From Datnioides undecimradiatus (lineage: Eukaryota > Chordata > Actinopteri > Lobotiformes > Datnioididae), in the NCBI GenBank assembly GCA_008933995.1, contig WARS01000031.1, forward strand, positions 2,942,001 through 3,006,000: a stretch of DNA of 64,000 bases. The letters are read 5' to 3'. Positions 1-11,394 of the stretch are shown piece after piece. A program made the translations under genes and the position numbers. The notes beneath the pieces were generated by a model that was not told the origin of the DNA, did no database searches, and worked only from the letters and a program-made list of their open reading frames with translations. How positions within the stretch are numbered: position 1 is the stretch's first letter; each line of letters begins with the position of its first letter.

Positions 1-373
1 TAGGCCAAGCAAATCAAAATCATCAATCATCAAATCTAAAGTCTTTTCACGAATAAGACACATTATGACAAGTCTATCACGTTCATTCAGACTTTGAGAT
101 TTAGAAGTAATGGAAAGACTTAAGACGAAACATAATGCTCTCACTCAGTAAATAGAGCACAGCTGACAGACAGACAGTTGTTGTGACTTGTTTTATTATT
201 TCTGCTTCACTGGGGAGAATTTCAGAGTCTAAAGATTTTAGTTTAATCACTAAAACCCTACATGTGCCCCATAACATCATTCACTTTAGGCCTTTATTGG
301 TAAAAGAAAAGGAAGAAAAGGTCAGAGCTCCTTAACTCCATAATGTTGGGTGCAATCTCCGGTCTCAACTCAC
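1..373 (-). other. gas2 intron, left edge of window
   Basis: This is intronic sequence downstream of gas2 coding exon 3. I see no further exon, repeat or RNA gene here; the next gas2 exon must lie outside the window. Confidence 0.7.
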
Positions 374-515
374 CCAAATCCTCCGACTCAAAAAGGTAAG
401 CCTCATCAACGCCAGTCTTTCGGCACCAGTAGAGGAAGTTGGCAGTGTTGTCGCGGGCGAAAAAAGATCCAGAGGTTGCATCAGCTCGCCAGTGGATCAC
501 TCTTCTCATGAAGGG
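374..515 (-). CDS. gas2: gas2 coding exon 3 (CH domain)
   Basis: The exon starts after an AATCACAG| acceptor and encodes [19 protein letters not shown], then [20 protein letters not shown] and YLFESEDL. It ends at G|GTGAGT in phase 1. The motif [17 protein letters not shown] is nearly invariant in GAS2. Confidence 0.94.
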
Positions 516-1086
516 CTGTGATTGTTGTCAACACACAGACACAAAGATACACACACACAGATGCACACAAATATGTTTGCACAAAAACACACAGGTGCTG
601 AGTTCAGTGTTTCCTAAAATAACACAAACATGGATTCTTACAGGTTCAGAGGTTAGTCTGAATTCCAGACTTCTGTAATGACAAACAACACACACCATCT
701 TTAATATTACAGCATGCTTAAAAATCAACACAATGATAGCTACAGGAGGCGAGACAGAAAGCCTGATGAGGCTAAGTAATAGGAAACATGAACAGATATG
801 GGCAACTACTGAAGGCATCACCAGGCATCAACAGTGCCAACTTCAGACCTGACCTGGTTTCGCTGCTTTAAGTCTCTGTGGGTTTTACCTGTGACATTCT
901 CAGATTTAAAGACTTTAAAGACTGTACTTATATAACTGGGTCAAAGCAAGTCTGACACCCTCATTGTATGAATTATTATTGTATGTTGGTAAAACTAATC
1001 TGAAGTCACTCATTAAAATCACTCTTTTGTTTTGCTGTCTTTTTGCATGGTGTGCTTTTGTGTTTTTGCGATTGCATGTTTGCTTA

Positions 1087-1130
<44 letters not shown>

Positions 1131-2407
1131 ATTTTGTGCAGTGCAGCACCTTGCCATTACTGGTGTGGATCATCTTCTCCTGCAGCAGCTGTGCCAGCTG
1201 ACAGAGGAGAACGCCGTTATCCAACCTCTCGATCAGACTGTCTGCTGTGAGGTCCACACCTGAGGATCCACACAAAAATGATGTGCAAAAATACATGATG
1301 ACCACGTAAGGTTCATGGTTTTAATATAATAAGGCTTATATTAAATTAAAATGCATTAATCAATTCAAATACATAAAATAGTTGTTATTTGTTTTCCAAT
1401 ACAGTTTTCAGTAAGCAGGAGCTTCTAAGTGTGTGGATAGATCAAAATAATGCTGATGCTAAGAAGATAAAAATGGAAGTTTGAGCTGCCAATCATTGCT
1501 GTTGAGGTTGCTCTTTAAATTAGTAAAACAATAAATTCACAGAAAAAAAATAAGCCCTGTTATATTTATTTGATGACAGCACCGTTTTGGTTAATTACCT
1601 GGTAAACTTAGTAGAAATACAGGCCACTTCTAAATGCATGAATTTTGCAGTAAACACATATATGCCTAGAAAACCACAAGCAGAAGACAACATTGATAAT
1701 GGTTTAAATCTCTTTTTGATTTATGATTTACAAAATACCAAATCTCTGCCTGAGAAAACCCGTGAAGAGGAGAAGAGCAAGCTTTAATGTATAAGTCAGT
1801 CTTGTCACTTTCCACACACGTTACAACAGGTTGTGGCACGTGCAGACCCTTTATGTTTTCCCTCATAATGCAGTAAAGTGGGAAGAAACATGCCTTTCCC
1901 TTGAGTCCCAGTCTCATTTGCTCCATGGAGAGGTATTTCAAGGATTTTGGATAATAAGTAGGTTAATGCGCCTCTTTTATGTGTTTCCTGCAGCATTTTC
2001 ACTTGTTTTTCAAAATAAAAGCCCCAGTTCCAAACTCAATATCCCCCAAAATACTGAAGTTTTGAATTAATGTTCTCTCTTTTAATGTTGCTGAACAAAT
2101 TCAATATTTTTATTTTGTAAAAGAAAAGGTGTGTTTCCACTTTTCGGTTTTACAATCAAGCGACTTCTTGTATTGGGAATCTTTGTACCATAGCTGATAA
2201 CTGGAGAGTGAAGTTAACACATGTTTTGCATAAGGATCACACAAGGAAAACTGTCTCACCCATGAGGGTGTTGAGCCAGAAGGCCAGGTCTTCTTTCATG
2301 GGCAGCAGGCTGGCGTCATGGCGGTAAGGCAGCCACTGGTTGTACTCCTGAGGACTGGCAAGGCCCGGGCCAGAGTGTCTGTACTTTTGGCCAAGAAGGC
2401 AGCTCAT
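374..2407 (-). CDS. gas2: gas2 (growth arrest-specific 2), 5' coding part, 3 exons, continues past base 1
   Basis: GAS2 is a cytoskeletal linker that binds actin through an N-terminal CH domain and microtubules through a C-terminal GAR domain. Three exons are visible: 2260-2407, 1150-1259 and 374-515, joining in phases 1, 0 and 1. The product starts with about 49 residues including SGPGL and [17 protein letters not shown]. It continues through the CH-domain motif [15 protein letters not shown] and then [19 protein letters not shown] and LFESEDL. These match vertebrate GAS2 almost motif for motif. The GAR domain and remaining exons lie off the left edge. Two starts are possible: ATG 2407-2405 aligns with the mammalian N terminus, while ATG 2482-2480, with an in-frame TGA just upstream at 2488-2486, would add 25 residues. 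Teleosts can carry gas2a and gas2b; I cannot tell which this is. GAS2-like family members are less likely, because the SGPGL N terminus and the slc17a6/ano5 neighbourhood point to GAS2 itself. Confidence 0.93.
1091..1126. repeat. (TG)18 microsatellite in gas2 intron
   Basis: An uninterrupted TG dinucleotide run on the plus strand, which is CA in the gas2 transcript. It lies 23 bases downstream of the exon 2 splice donor. Confidence 0.95.
1150..1259 (-). CDS. gas2: gas2 coding exon 2 (CH domain core)
   Basis: Acceptor CCTCAG| precedes base 1259; the exon encodes [20 protein letters not shown] followed by [16 protein letters not shown] and ends in phase 0 at AAG|GTGCTG. The LDNG.LLCQL motif is characteristic of GAS2-type CH domains. 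The donor is weak, and a (CA)18 repeat begins 23 bases into the intron. Confidence 0.92.
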
Positions 2408-2482
2408 CCCCAACCCAGTCAGGTGTCTTGGACTCAGAGGAGCATCAAGGCTGGTGTTCATCGCCTCTACGTCACCGTCCAT
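2260..2482 (-). CDS. gas2: gas2 first coding exon
   Basis: The open frame runs from ATG 2482 (or the family-like ATG at 2407) to the donor G|GTGAG at 2260/2259. It encodes [15 protein letters not shown] and [16 protein letters not shown], the region before and at the start of the CH domain. A possible acceptor (ATTAG) at 2492-2496 would place the 5' edge near 2491. The residues between the two ATGs are not recognisable family sequence. Confidence 0.85.
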
Positions 2483-2491
2483 GCTTCACCT

Positions 2492-4696
2492 CTAATCGTA
2501 TAATATTTTTACATGCTCTTGTTAGAGTTTGAATTTGACTTTTTGCATCAGTCTTCACCTGTTTCAGACCATCTCATGCACTGCAAGGGAGACAGAAAAG
2601 CTTCTATGTTTCTACGAAGACCTAAATTACTATTGAAACGCCTTAGATCAAGTTTAAATCTTATCTTTGTGTCACTATGAAATGGACTCATTGTTGCCCC
2701 TGGTGGCCGTTGGGTAACAAGAAAGACTCTCTTCAACTGACACGGATCAGTGGATGCCCTCCATGTTCAGAGGGGCAGTAATGAGCCCATTACAATCTGG
2801 TACGGCCACAATAAGACAATGAACTAGAAAACTTTTTCAGACAAGTTACAGTAAGCAATGCTTACTATCTGTTTCAGACAAGTTGACTTGCAATGGAAGA
2901 TAATCAAAAAGGGAATTTGAACTAAAAAGACTTCACTGGTGAAAGGTTTGGGCATGTGAGTATTGTTTAAGGTCAGACTTAAAAAGAAAAATGTGAGGCT
3001 GTCTTTGAAGAAAGCAATAAATGATTAAAGCACAATGGTTTTGAAGAGTAATAATGGAGGGAGTGGAAACACAGAGCTGTCTTGCACATGAAAAAAAAGA
3101 TAATACACTTTGAAACTACTTTTACACACCGTCTTCCATGCACAGACCTCACAACCAAACAATACACACACTCATTAATCAAAGGGATTAAACTGACTGA
3201 CTGCTGGTTTAATAAGATGTACAGCTATAGCCCCAAGTCAGTCTGCCGGTGCCGCTACATGGCTCATTTGTCCTGTTCCCAGAGCAGCCTCCATCATAAA
3301 GCTCAGCCCCCATGCAGGGACATGCTCTGACTGCCAGTAAGACTCACTGCTAATCAGCTGGAATTAAGACAACAACACATGCAGTGGGTCACCGGGTCTG
3401 CTGGGGACTGTACAGTGAAGACAGAGGCCCAGTTTGTGCCACATGATTGGCTTTAATGTCTTATTGTAAAGTAACAAGACTAAGCAACGGTGAACAACAG
3501 CTCTGCTTTAAAACACTGCAGGGAGCTGTGATGGTGGGATTGTTTTGTTTAAGGTACTGATGAGGCATGAAATACAAATAAGGCTTCCAGTTTAAATATC
3601 AGTTAAGGCTTCTCAGATGCCATAGACGCACAGATGTTTGTAAATGCTGATTCTGGAGTTTGCAGTTTTGATACGGTGGTAGATCATTTCGTTCATTGGG
3701 CCAATTAAATAGTAGAAATATAACTTTAACAATACAAATAAATCCATCAGGATGGAGTATTTGGTTGTCCAACACAAACCTTGCTTAATCAATTTGCTAT
3801 TGGTACTGGTTGTTACTGGTTCTGTGTCTACAAATAGGACTGCAGTCTCTCACACAAGGCTACTGCTAGAAGCTGCTAGCTACTCTGTGAGGCTTTACTG
3901 CAGTGCTTTGAGCTAGATGCAAAGATAACACGCTAATATTCAGCAGGTATATTCTCTCTCTCCATCTAAATGGATGCAAACGTTTCTTGAGTTATTTCAG
4001 TCTGGACTAAAATGGTCGATGTCACTGCTATCCCACATGCCATGCTGCTACTACAGCTGATAAAAATCTCATCTCTAAGAACGACTTTATCTTTACTACA
4101 ATAGTCATATGAAAGCACATCTGGAGGGCAGATGTTTGGGACTCAGACAGGCAGCATCACAGCCGGCTTTTTGAGCTCATTTATGGCTGTATACCACCTG
4201 TGTTTTTGCATTGTAGTACCTGTGGCTCAGTGTTGAAGATCGTCATTACAAGTTCAAGTGTTTGTCATAAAGCTGCCTCACATCAGCACAAACCTGACGA
4301 CGAATCCCTCGCACATGATTACAGAGAAAGAAGGGCAAAGACGCACATGCAGTATGTATGTCAGTGAATGCTGGGCCCAGTGGGCTCCATGTGAGATAGA
4401 TGTGAGGATGTTGAATGATTCTGCTTGGACGTAGTGAAAAGGGTCTTTTGTAAACACATCGTGTGGATGTGGGACAGGTACATATGAGGAGGGCCTGCCT
4501 GCCAAGTTTGAGGCTGGTTTACAGGTTGACCATCAGGGCATGAGAGCCTCTGTCTCTAACAAAACATCCAGGTGCAATATTCACACCTCTGCTACAGGAT
4601 GGCTCTGCTGGGAAGGGAAGGCAAAGGTCACCTACTGGCCTTGCTCTCAGACACTAGCAGCCTTTATACTCCTACAGAGCTGAGTTCCATGTCTGT

Positions 4697-4756
<60 letters not shown>

Positions 4757-6330
4757 CTATGCATGTATCAGTGTTTCTATTCCTCCTCATTTACTCTGCA
4801 CAACCTTTAATATTTCCAGTGTAAGATTTGCTTCAGTGGTATTTCACAGCCTTTAATTGTGTTTTCTCAATAAAAGCGACCCCCCCTCACAGCCTAACTG
4901 CCTGTTAGCGGGGAAACAGCTAAAATTACACACCGGCCTACCTGAAAAATGTGTGCGAAACGTGGGATGTGAGCCGAAGCATTTGCTTAAATACCTGAAC
5001 GTGCGCAGCAAGATGACAGTGACGGATGATTTGGTGTTGGTCTAACCCCAGAGTCTGCAGAGAATGAAACCAAAGAGCCTGACTGGTAAACAACCAACTT
5101 CACAACTAGTTAACAAAATCCTGTTTCCTTACATGACAGGCACAGCTCTCATGTTTACTTTGGGGAGAAAGGTTGAAGCAGCAAATCTATCACTGAAATA
5201 ATCATTTTTTCAGTCAGGAACATGCTTTTCATGAATTTCAGTATTTGCTTTGAGTTTGCCTTTACTGTATAACCTGCAGGCTTATGCGTTTTGCTTTTAT
5301 CTGTGGCGTCTGTTCAGCATCCACTCTCTGTGACATCTGTTTGAAAAAAGCCCTTCATAGAATATCAAGATTAAATACTGGCTGGCAGCAGTAGCTTTGA
5401 GACAATGATTTGCTGTCTCAGGTGTCAGTTGCAGGATTGTAACAGCTCAAAACAGGTCATGTAAAACTTGTGAACACCAGGTATTGAAAGGATACAACTG
5501 TATAGTGTGGGTTTCAGCTATAGGTTTCACCCCATGGCTTCCCTTCAGCTGCCTCTAGACTAAATAAACCTCGTATCAACACAGGATGGAAAGGTCTGTT
5601 GCCTGCTGCTGTTTATGCAGCCTGAACACTGGTGACTCACTGTGCGCCAGCTCCAGTGAAACACAATAAAATTCAAGTTTGGCACCAAGATTCAAACAGG
5701 AATCTTGCATCGATTGTTTTAGTGTGAGTTCAGTCAAATAAACTATGATCTGCTCAGAACAGTCGGACTGAGTCCTGACAGAACTTTTTGCCATGGAGAA
5801 TCAGACAACATCAAAGTTTTGCAGGAGTCATTTCTGCAGCGATGTTGAGTGCTTATGTGTTACTGTTTCTTTAAAAGAAAATGCTTACTCCATAAAATAG
5901 TCACAAAAAAGAAAAATGTATGTATGTATGTATGTATCATTAGTGCCTAAAACATTATTGCTAAATTACTAAATACATGGGTGATTAGTGCTAAATCCCA
6001 ATGTAAAATACGCAGAGGAACAAACTTTATGATGTTTTTGAATACATTTAAATCGTTATTTTAAGTTCTAAAAGTGTTGTGTTTCCCTCTTATAGACAAA
6101 AAGTAACAATATCATTTTTCATTATTGCAAAAAAAAAAATGTCAGCTTTCAAAAACTTTCAACATAACGACAAAAGTTCTGTAAGAACATACAGTCCGTA
6201 TTACTGAGGCAGATAGTTTCACTTTAATGTGTTGTCACCATCGTCATCGTCATCATCATCATCATCATGGTCAACATCAGCAAAAAATATGAAAATATAC
6301 AGGACCTTTATAATTCAAAAATATACTTAC
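2492..6330 (-). other. Non-coding stretch upstream of gas2 coding start, probable 5' UTR intron
   Basis: No reading frame resembles a known protein. It holds a (CA)n microsatellite at 4699-4753, an (ATGT)n tract at 5915-5937 and a (CAT)n tract at 6242-6268. If the donor at 6330 belongs to gas2, this is the intron between a non-coding first exon and the first coding exon. Confidence 0.45.
4699..4753. repeat. (CA)n microsatellite
   Basis: A continuous CA dinucleotide run of about 27 units. Confidence 0.95.
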
Positions 6331-6960
6331 AAACAGTAACAGCTGGATGCTTCCAACGTTTTCCCCTTTTTCATTCAAGTTTCTTCGCAGCGTCTTCTAG
6401 CCCGTATTTTTCCTCTCACACATCACTCAGAGCCAGATGTTCATCGCCCTCAGGTCCTCCACATGCAGCACAAGCTACACAACACTGCAAACCGCAGAGG
6501 CTGCCGTCACTTTTAACACAAACTCTCCTGTACACGCCTGCAAAAAGTTTGCGGTGTCAACTTACAAGGTAGGTTACTGACAGCGGACTGTTCACAAGTT
6601 TTATCCATTTAGTAGAAACCTTGATGCGATCTGTTAGAAGGAATTATTAATCAGTTTCTAAGAAGTTGACCCAAGTTGAAGTTTATTGCTGTTTCTTTTT
6701 ATAGTTAATTCCTCAGCGGGAACACAACGATTTAACTTTGACCAGGCTTTTCTCAGCGGGCTGGGCGAAATCAGATCAGAAATAAAGGGGTAATAAAAAT
6801 AAATAAATAAATAAAATATTTTTTTTGTTGCTTCAAGTTTCCTTCATCAGGCTCTGAGCGCGCTCCCATTAAAGCAGCGTTTGGCACATCTGTTGACTCC
6901 TACAGCATGCTGTCTGCTTCATTCAAGAGAAACGTCGTTATAGGTCGTTATAATGGATAT
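6331..6960 (-). promoter_or_regulatory. CpG-richer block, candidate gas2 promoter and non-coding first exon
   Basis: CpG dinucleotides are denser here than in the flanking AT-rich DNA (for example GAGCGCGCTCC near 6857 and CAGCGGGCTGGGCGAAA near 6757). On the minus strand it ends at a strong donor, CTGTTT|GTAAGTAT, at 6331/6330. The first gas2 coding exon has a potential acceptor in its 5' UTR, so a spliced non-coding leader is plausible. There is no direct evidence of transcription. Confidence 0.4.
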
Positions 6961-7896
6961 AAGCTATAGCGAATATAACAAAACATCACTGTAAATAGGT
7001 AGCATGACTAAATTGATATTAATACTAATATAATTACGGCACATTCCTGAGCACTTAATCTTGAAACTTGATGCAGCATATCTGTTACAGTTACAGTTAC
7101 AGTACAATTTATATAAAGCTGTCAATAACTTGACATCTCTTACTTTTAGTGGTGATGCACCGTAACATTTTTGGCTGGAAATGTAAAATTTGAACTAAGA
7201 ATTATCTATATATTTCTCAATATAATTATAATAAGTTATTTTTATTAATTGTGCATCTAGATTTAAGTTGGAAAGTTATCAAAAATAATTCAAGAATTTT
7301 CGAGCAAGTTCCAGGAGATTTTAGATTTGTCTGTAATTAGTTGTCCTCAAACAAGCACAGACTTATTTTGAGCCTGACAACTTTGCCACACCACAATCAG
7401 GCTGGCTCAGTATGAAGAGCCATGTTTCTATGGTAACAGTCAGTGTCACCTGCTGACAAGTGTCACCTGTAGCCGTAAGGCAACTATCCTGAGTCTGACT
7501 GAGCTGCAGCTCTGCACTGTGCTGAGATTTTATGATAATTGAGTTATGTTAATTTTGTTGTTGTTGTTGTTTGTTACAAGTGTCGCTGATATTTCTCAGT
7601 AAATTGTTCTCATAACTGATGACTTCTTCCAGGCAGCAAACTTATAGTTAAGTGTGGTGTGGTGTGACGTTGTTGCTCAGTCATCCATGTTTTTTTGTTT
7701 TATATATTTAATTTACCCTGAATTCATGATAAATCAGTCCAACTTCAGATTGTAAGGAACCTTTAGCCAATAGGTAAATGTAGACACTTATTTGGAGTCT
7801 GACTATCAGTTTGCTCTACAGTCAAAATGTATCATTGTGAAACTACCCCTTAAAAAAAAGAGTTAAAGGCACACCTGTCACGTACATGAGCTCTTG

Positions 7897-7912
7897 TGGC
7901 CCCCTAGTGGCT
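7897..7912 (-). promoter_or_regulatory. CTCF-like motif
   Basis: TGGCCCCCTAGTGGCT closely fits the reverse complement of the CTCF core (CCACTAGGGGGC). Confidence 0.4.
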
Positions 7913-8594
7913 GATCAGCTTCTCACAGACTGACCTAAGAAGTGAACTTAGTGACCAGGACCACCACCATGCAGGCATTGTAGACATATATTATCCATTA
8001 AATGATCATGTGCAATAAACACTCTCTAAAAATTATTGTCATGGGGATTAGGTATAGTCACATTTGTTGGTGTGTTTTTGTTAATACAACCACCTGATGA
8101 CGGCAGAGTAAGACATTTTCTAATCATGCACATAGTGGCTTTAAATTTGAGGCCGTGCAGACACTGATATGTATAGCAAACATGTCATTTACAGAAATAA
8201 ATTACCTTACTGTCCGACCAGGTCTTATGTACTTAAAAACAATCCACACTGTATTAGTTCAGAGAATTATTCAAAAAGGTTGTGTTTATTTGTTTACTAA
8301 TGCCATTTGGCAGGCAGAAACATTTTCACATACATCTTGTTCAGACTAAGATCAAACAGCTCTGGTCTCAACTCTGGTCTTTTTCCTATTTAACTCGATA
8401 CTACACTACACTATGCCACACTTTTTCTTGCTCATTAATATTTTGATTATTGTTGCCAGGCTGATGGGTGTTAATTGCACTTCCTCCTTAGGTGTTTTTT
8501 TTTCTTTTTTAATAGTAGCAGAAAGTAGCTTCGGGGCCTCAATCAATCAGGTAGGTGAGGGAGGCAGCTACAAGCTAACCCCAATATTCTTACC

Positions 8595-8596
<2 letters not shown>

Positions 8597-8646
<50 letters not shown>

Positions 8647-8648
8647 GT
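8597..8648. repeat. (GT)n microsatellite
   Basis: A GT dinucleotide run of about 22 units followed by GC and GT variants. Confidence 0.95.
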
Positions 8649-11377
8649 ATGTTTGGTGTGGTCCCAGGTGTGGTTGCTGGTTCATTTGCAGCCTCCTCTC
8701 TAGGGACTAGTCCCTCTTGTCAGTATGTCTATCAGACACTCCCCTTTCCCTCCATCAGCACACTTCCTGCTGCACCCCTGCTCATTTGCAGTGGTTAGCA
8801 TTCATCTGACCTATGCTTCTGTGAATATTAGTGTGTTATGTGTTGGTGTTGCACTTCATGCAACATTTTAGATTAAATGTCACCAAGACATTTTGTGTTT
8901 TTTGACCCCCAACTCCCTTTCCCCAAAGTAAAGCACAATGACCAGCTTGAATGAATTGTTGCTCTGGAGAAGCTTCTGAGGCAACGACTCCTAAACAAAG
9001 TGTGAATCACATCCTGTCTCTGGTACACCGGCAATGTGCCTTTGAGCAGGTATGGTATAGCGGACATACTGATGATGTTTTAAAAGCCTGTTAAGCCAAT
9101 TTAATAATGACTCAGAAGCACCCACAGAGTTAATAAATAGTCCCTCAGCCTCTGCTGTGGAGCCTGGATTGTAAAAGAAAGCCAGACAACATAGTCAGTT
9201 ACACAGCACACCCCACAGTACACAGTACAATCCAACAATAAACTGATCCTGCCAACAAGTGTGTTGTGCAGTCAAAGCATGATAGAGTTCATTCTTCTAT
9301 TGAGCCACTTTGTTGCACAAGCTGACATGTCTCTTCATTATAAACATGGATAGAGCAAATTATTCTGAGTCAGCCAAACATATACGGCCATAGCTTTAAC
9401 ATCAGATCCATGGCTGCAAACAGTCCCAAACAAAGGCAAGCTTTTATCCTGATGGGGTTACGTTTACTGAAAATTTCAGTGCTCAGCTATTTTCTAAAAT
9501 GATTTTACATTTTTAAAATTTGGAACTTGATATCTGTAACCTATTTTTTTAAAAAAAATTTTCAGGATCAGTAAACTAGGGCCTGAGGGCCATGGACAGT
9601 GTGCTATTTGGAGACTGATTGTGAGCTAATTCATTGTTTGTTTGGCGTTTTCATTAGATAGCTCACCAATACGGAACACAGTCTTATCCATTTAAGTGAA
9701 AGTTTGAGATTTTTTCTTTGTAATGTGAAAATGTGAAATTTTCACTTTAAGCATTATATTCAGTTTTAATGGAAATCTGTCTAATAACTCCGCCCTTCTT
9801 GTTAAATACATGCTGACACAAGCTCTTAACAGGAGGTCTGTCTGGCAGTGAGAAAATGATTGAATTAAAACAATGTCTCAGCTACACGATGTGGATCAGC
9901 ACACACATGACAGATGGCATCTCAGGTTGCCAAGACAACTGAACCCTAATCCGCCTCCCTCTTATCCACACTGCAATGGTGACGGTGGTGGGGGTCGATA
10001 ATTCAGCACAGGGCACCATGTGCTGTGTACCACTCAAATTGGTCCCCTGGGTCAAGAGGACCCGAGGCCCATCAGATGGGGACACACTTATTAGAGACTC
10101 ACAAGTGTTTTATCATCCTGTCAGATTAAAGCAGGTTTCATTTTGAGGTGTGCTCGTCTAAGTGAATATTTTTTGTGTGCTCCTGCTGTTTGCCACATAT
10201 GTGTACATGTCCATTTTCAGTTCAGGTTTCACTCTCTAGTCTCTTAAAAAGATGTGAAATGTGAATGTTAAAGTGGCTTTTTCCACATGTCAACACGATA
10301 CATTTTTACCTGACAATACTTGTTTTAGTTCAATTTTAAAGGAGAATACCTCCAATTTTAAACATGATGATCATACTCAGCCTGAGGAGAGTTGTAAAAT
10401 GCCGTCTGTGACAGTGGAGGAATTATCGCCAGTGATGTTTAAGCATAGTCAACAAGTACCACCATATCATCTGTTTCCGCTCTGGGCCCCTCAACTTTAA
10501 ACTAAACTTTAGTCAGTGGCCACTTTTCACACTGGATTGTGATTTCATTCCATTTTACATTCAACATCAGTTCTGCTTGAATCATTGAATAAATCCTACA
10601 TGTAACTGGAAATTCATAAATGTGGAACAGGGTTTTTTACACAAGTAAACTTTCATTTATTCCTGAAAAAAACAACAACTACTGAATCCACTGTTTTCAA
10701 ATGACGTGACTTTTTTTAAAATAAAACATTCAAATGCTTTTGTTCCTTTGTTAATATCAGCTCTTCAAGGTCCTTTCTCTTACAACAAATTGTGATTTAT
10801 AAATATTCAATAGGACAAAAGGAGTTCCTTGAAATTTCTATGTACTTTGTATCTTATGAAATGCGCTGCGAACCTCGTCCTGTGTCTAGTGAGGAAATAC
10901 TCTGCCCTTTCTCATCTCAGAGGAATTTACTGTGATTTATATTATGTCATTGCATCGTCTTAATTACCACTGATTATTCCTACAAAGCATTAAACCTGTC
11001 TCACTGTCACAGCCTGCCGGTAGCTGTGAGGCATTCATATAAATGACTAATAAATAATATGTCAGCCAGTCTTGCACATGACAAATGAATACTGGTTACC
11101 TCGGCTCAGGCAGGCAGGCCAGGGGGTCAGTAGCCGCAGGGCAGACCTTTACTTTAATTAAACTCTGTGTCACACTGAGCATCTAAATGTGAAGCCAGCC
11201 TGGAATCAGTGCCAGGAAATTACTCTACTTCACCATCTAGTCTACAGAATGTGGAAGAAAAGACACCATAAAAACGGATTTATTTACATTAGTATTCTGC
11301 ATAATTTTTCGGTTTTCTACAAATACACAAACCACCGTGCAAAATCTTGATGGTTTCTGTGGAGTGTTAACAAAAAA

Positions 11378-11394
11378 GCCACCAGAGGGCAGCA
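11378..11394 (+). promoter_or_regulatory. CTCF-like motif
   Basis: GCCACCAGAGGGCAGCA matches the classical CTCF core CCACNAGRGGGCAG in forward orientation. Confidence 0.45.

Noticed and set aside
5915-5937. Short tandem tracts considered as CRISPR-like or regulatory arrays
   Set aside because: They are simple ATGT and CAT microsatellites without spacers, and the genome is vertebrate.
6267-6572. 101-codon plus-strand frame
   Set aside because: Low-complexity serine-rich translation of a CpG block with no homologue recognised; a minus-strand gas2 leader explains the region better.
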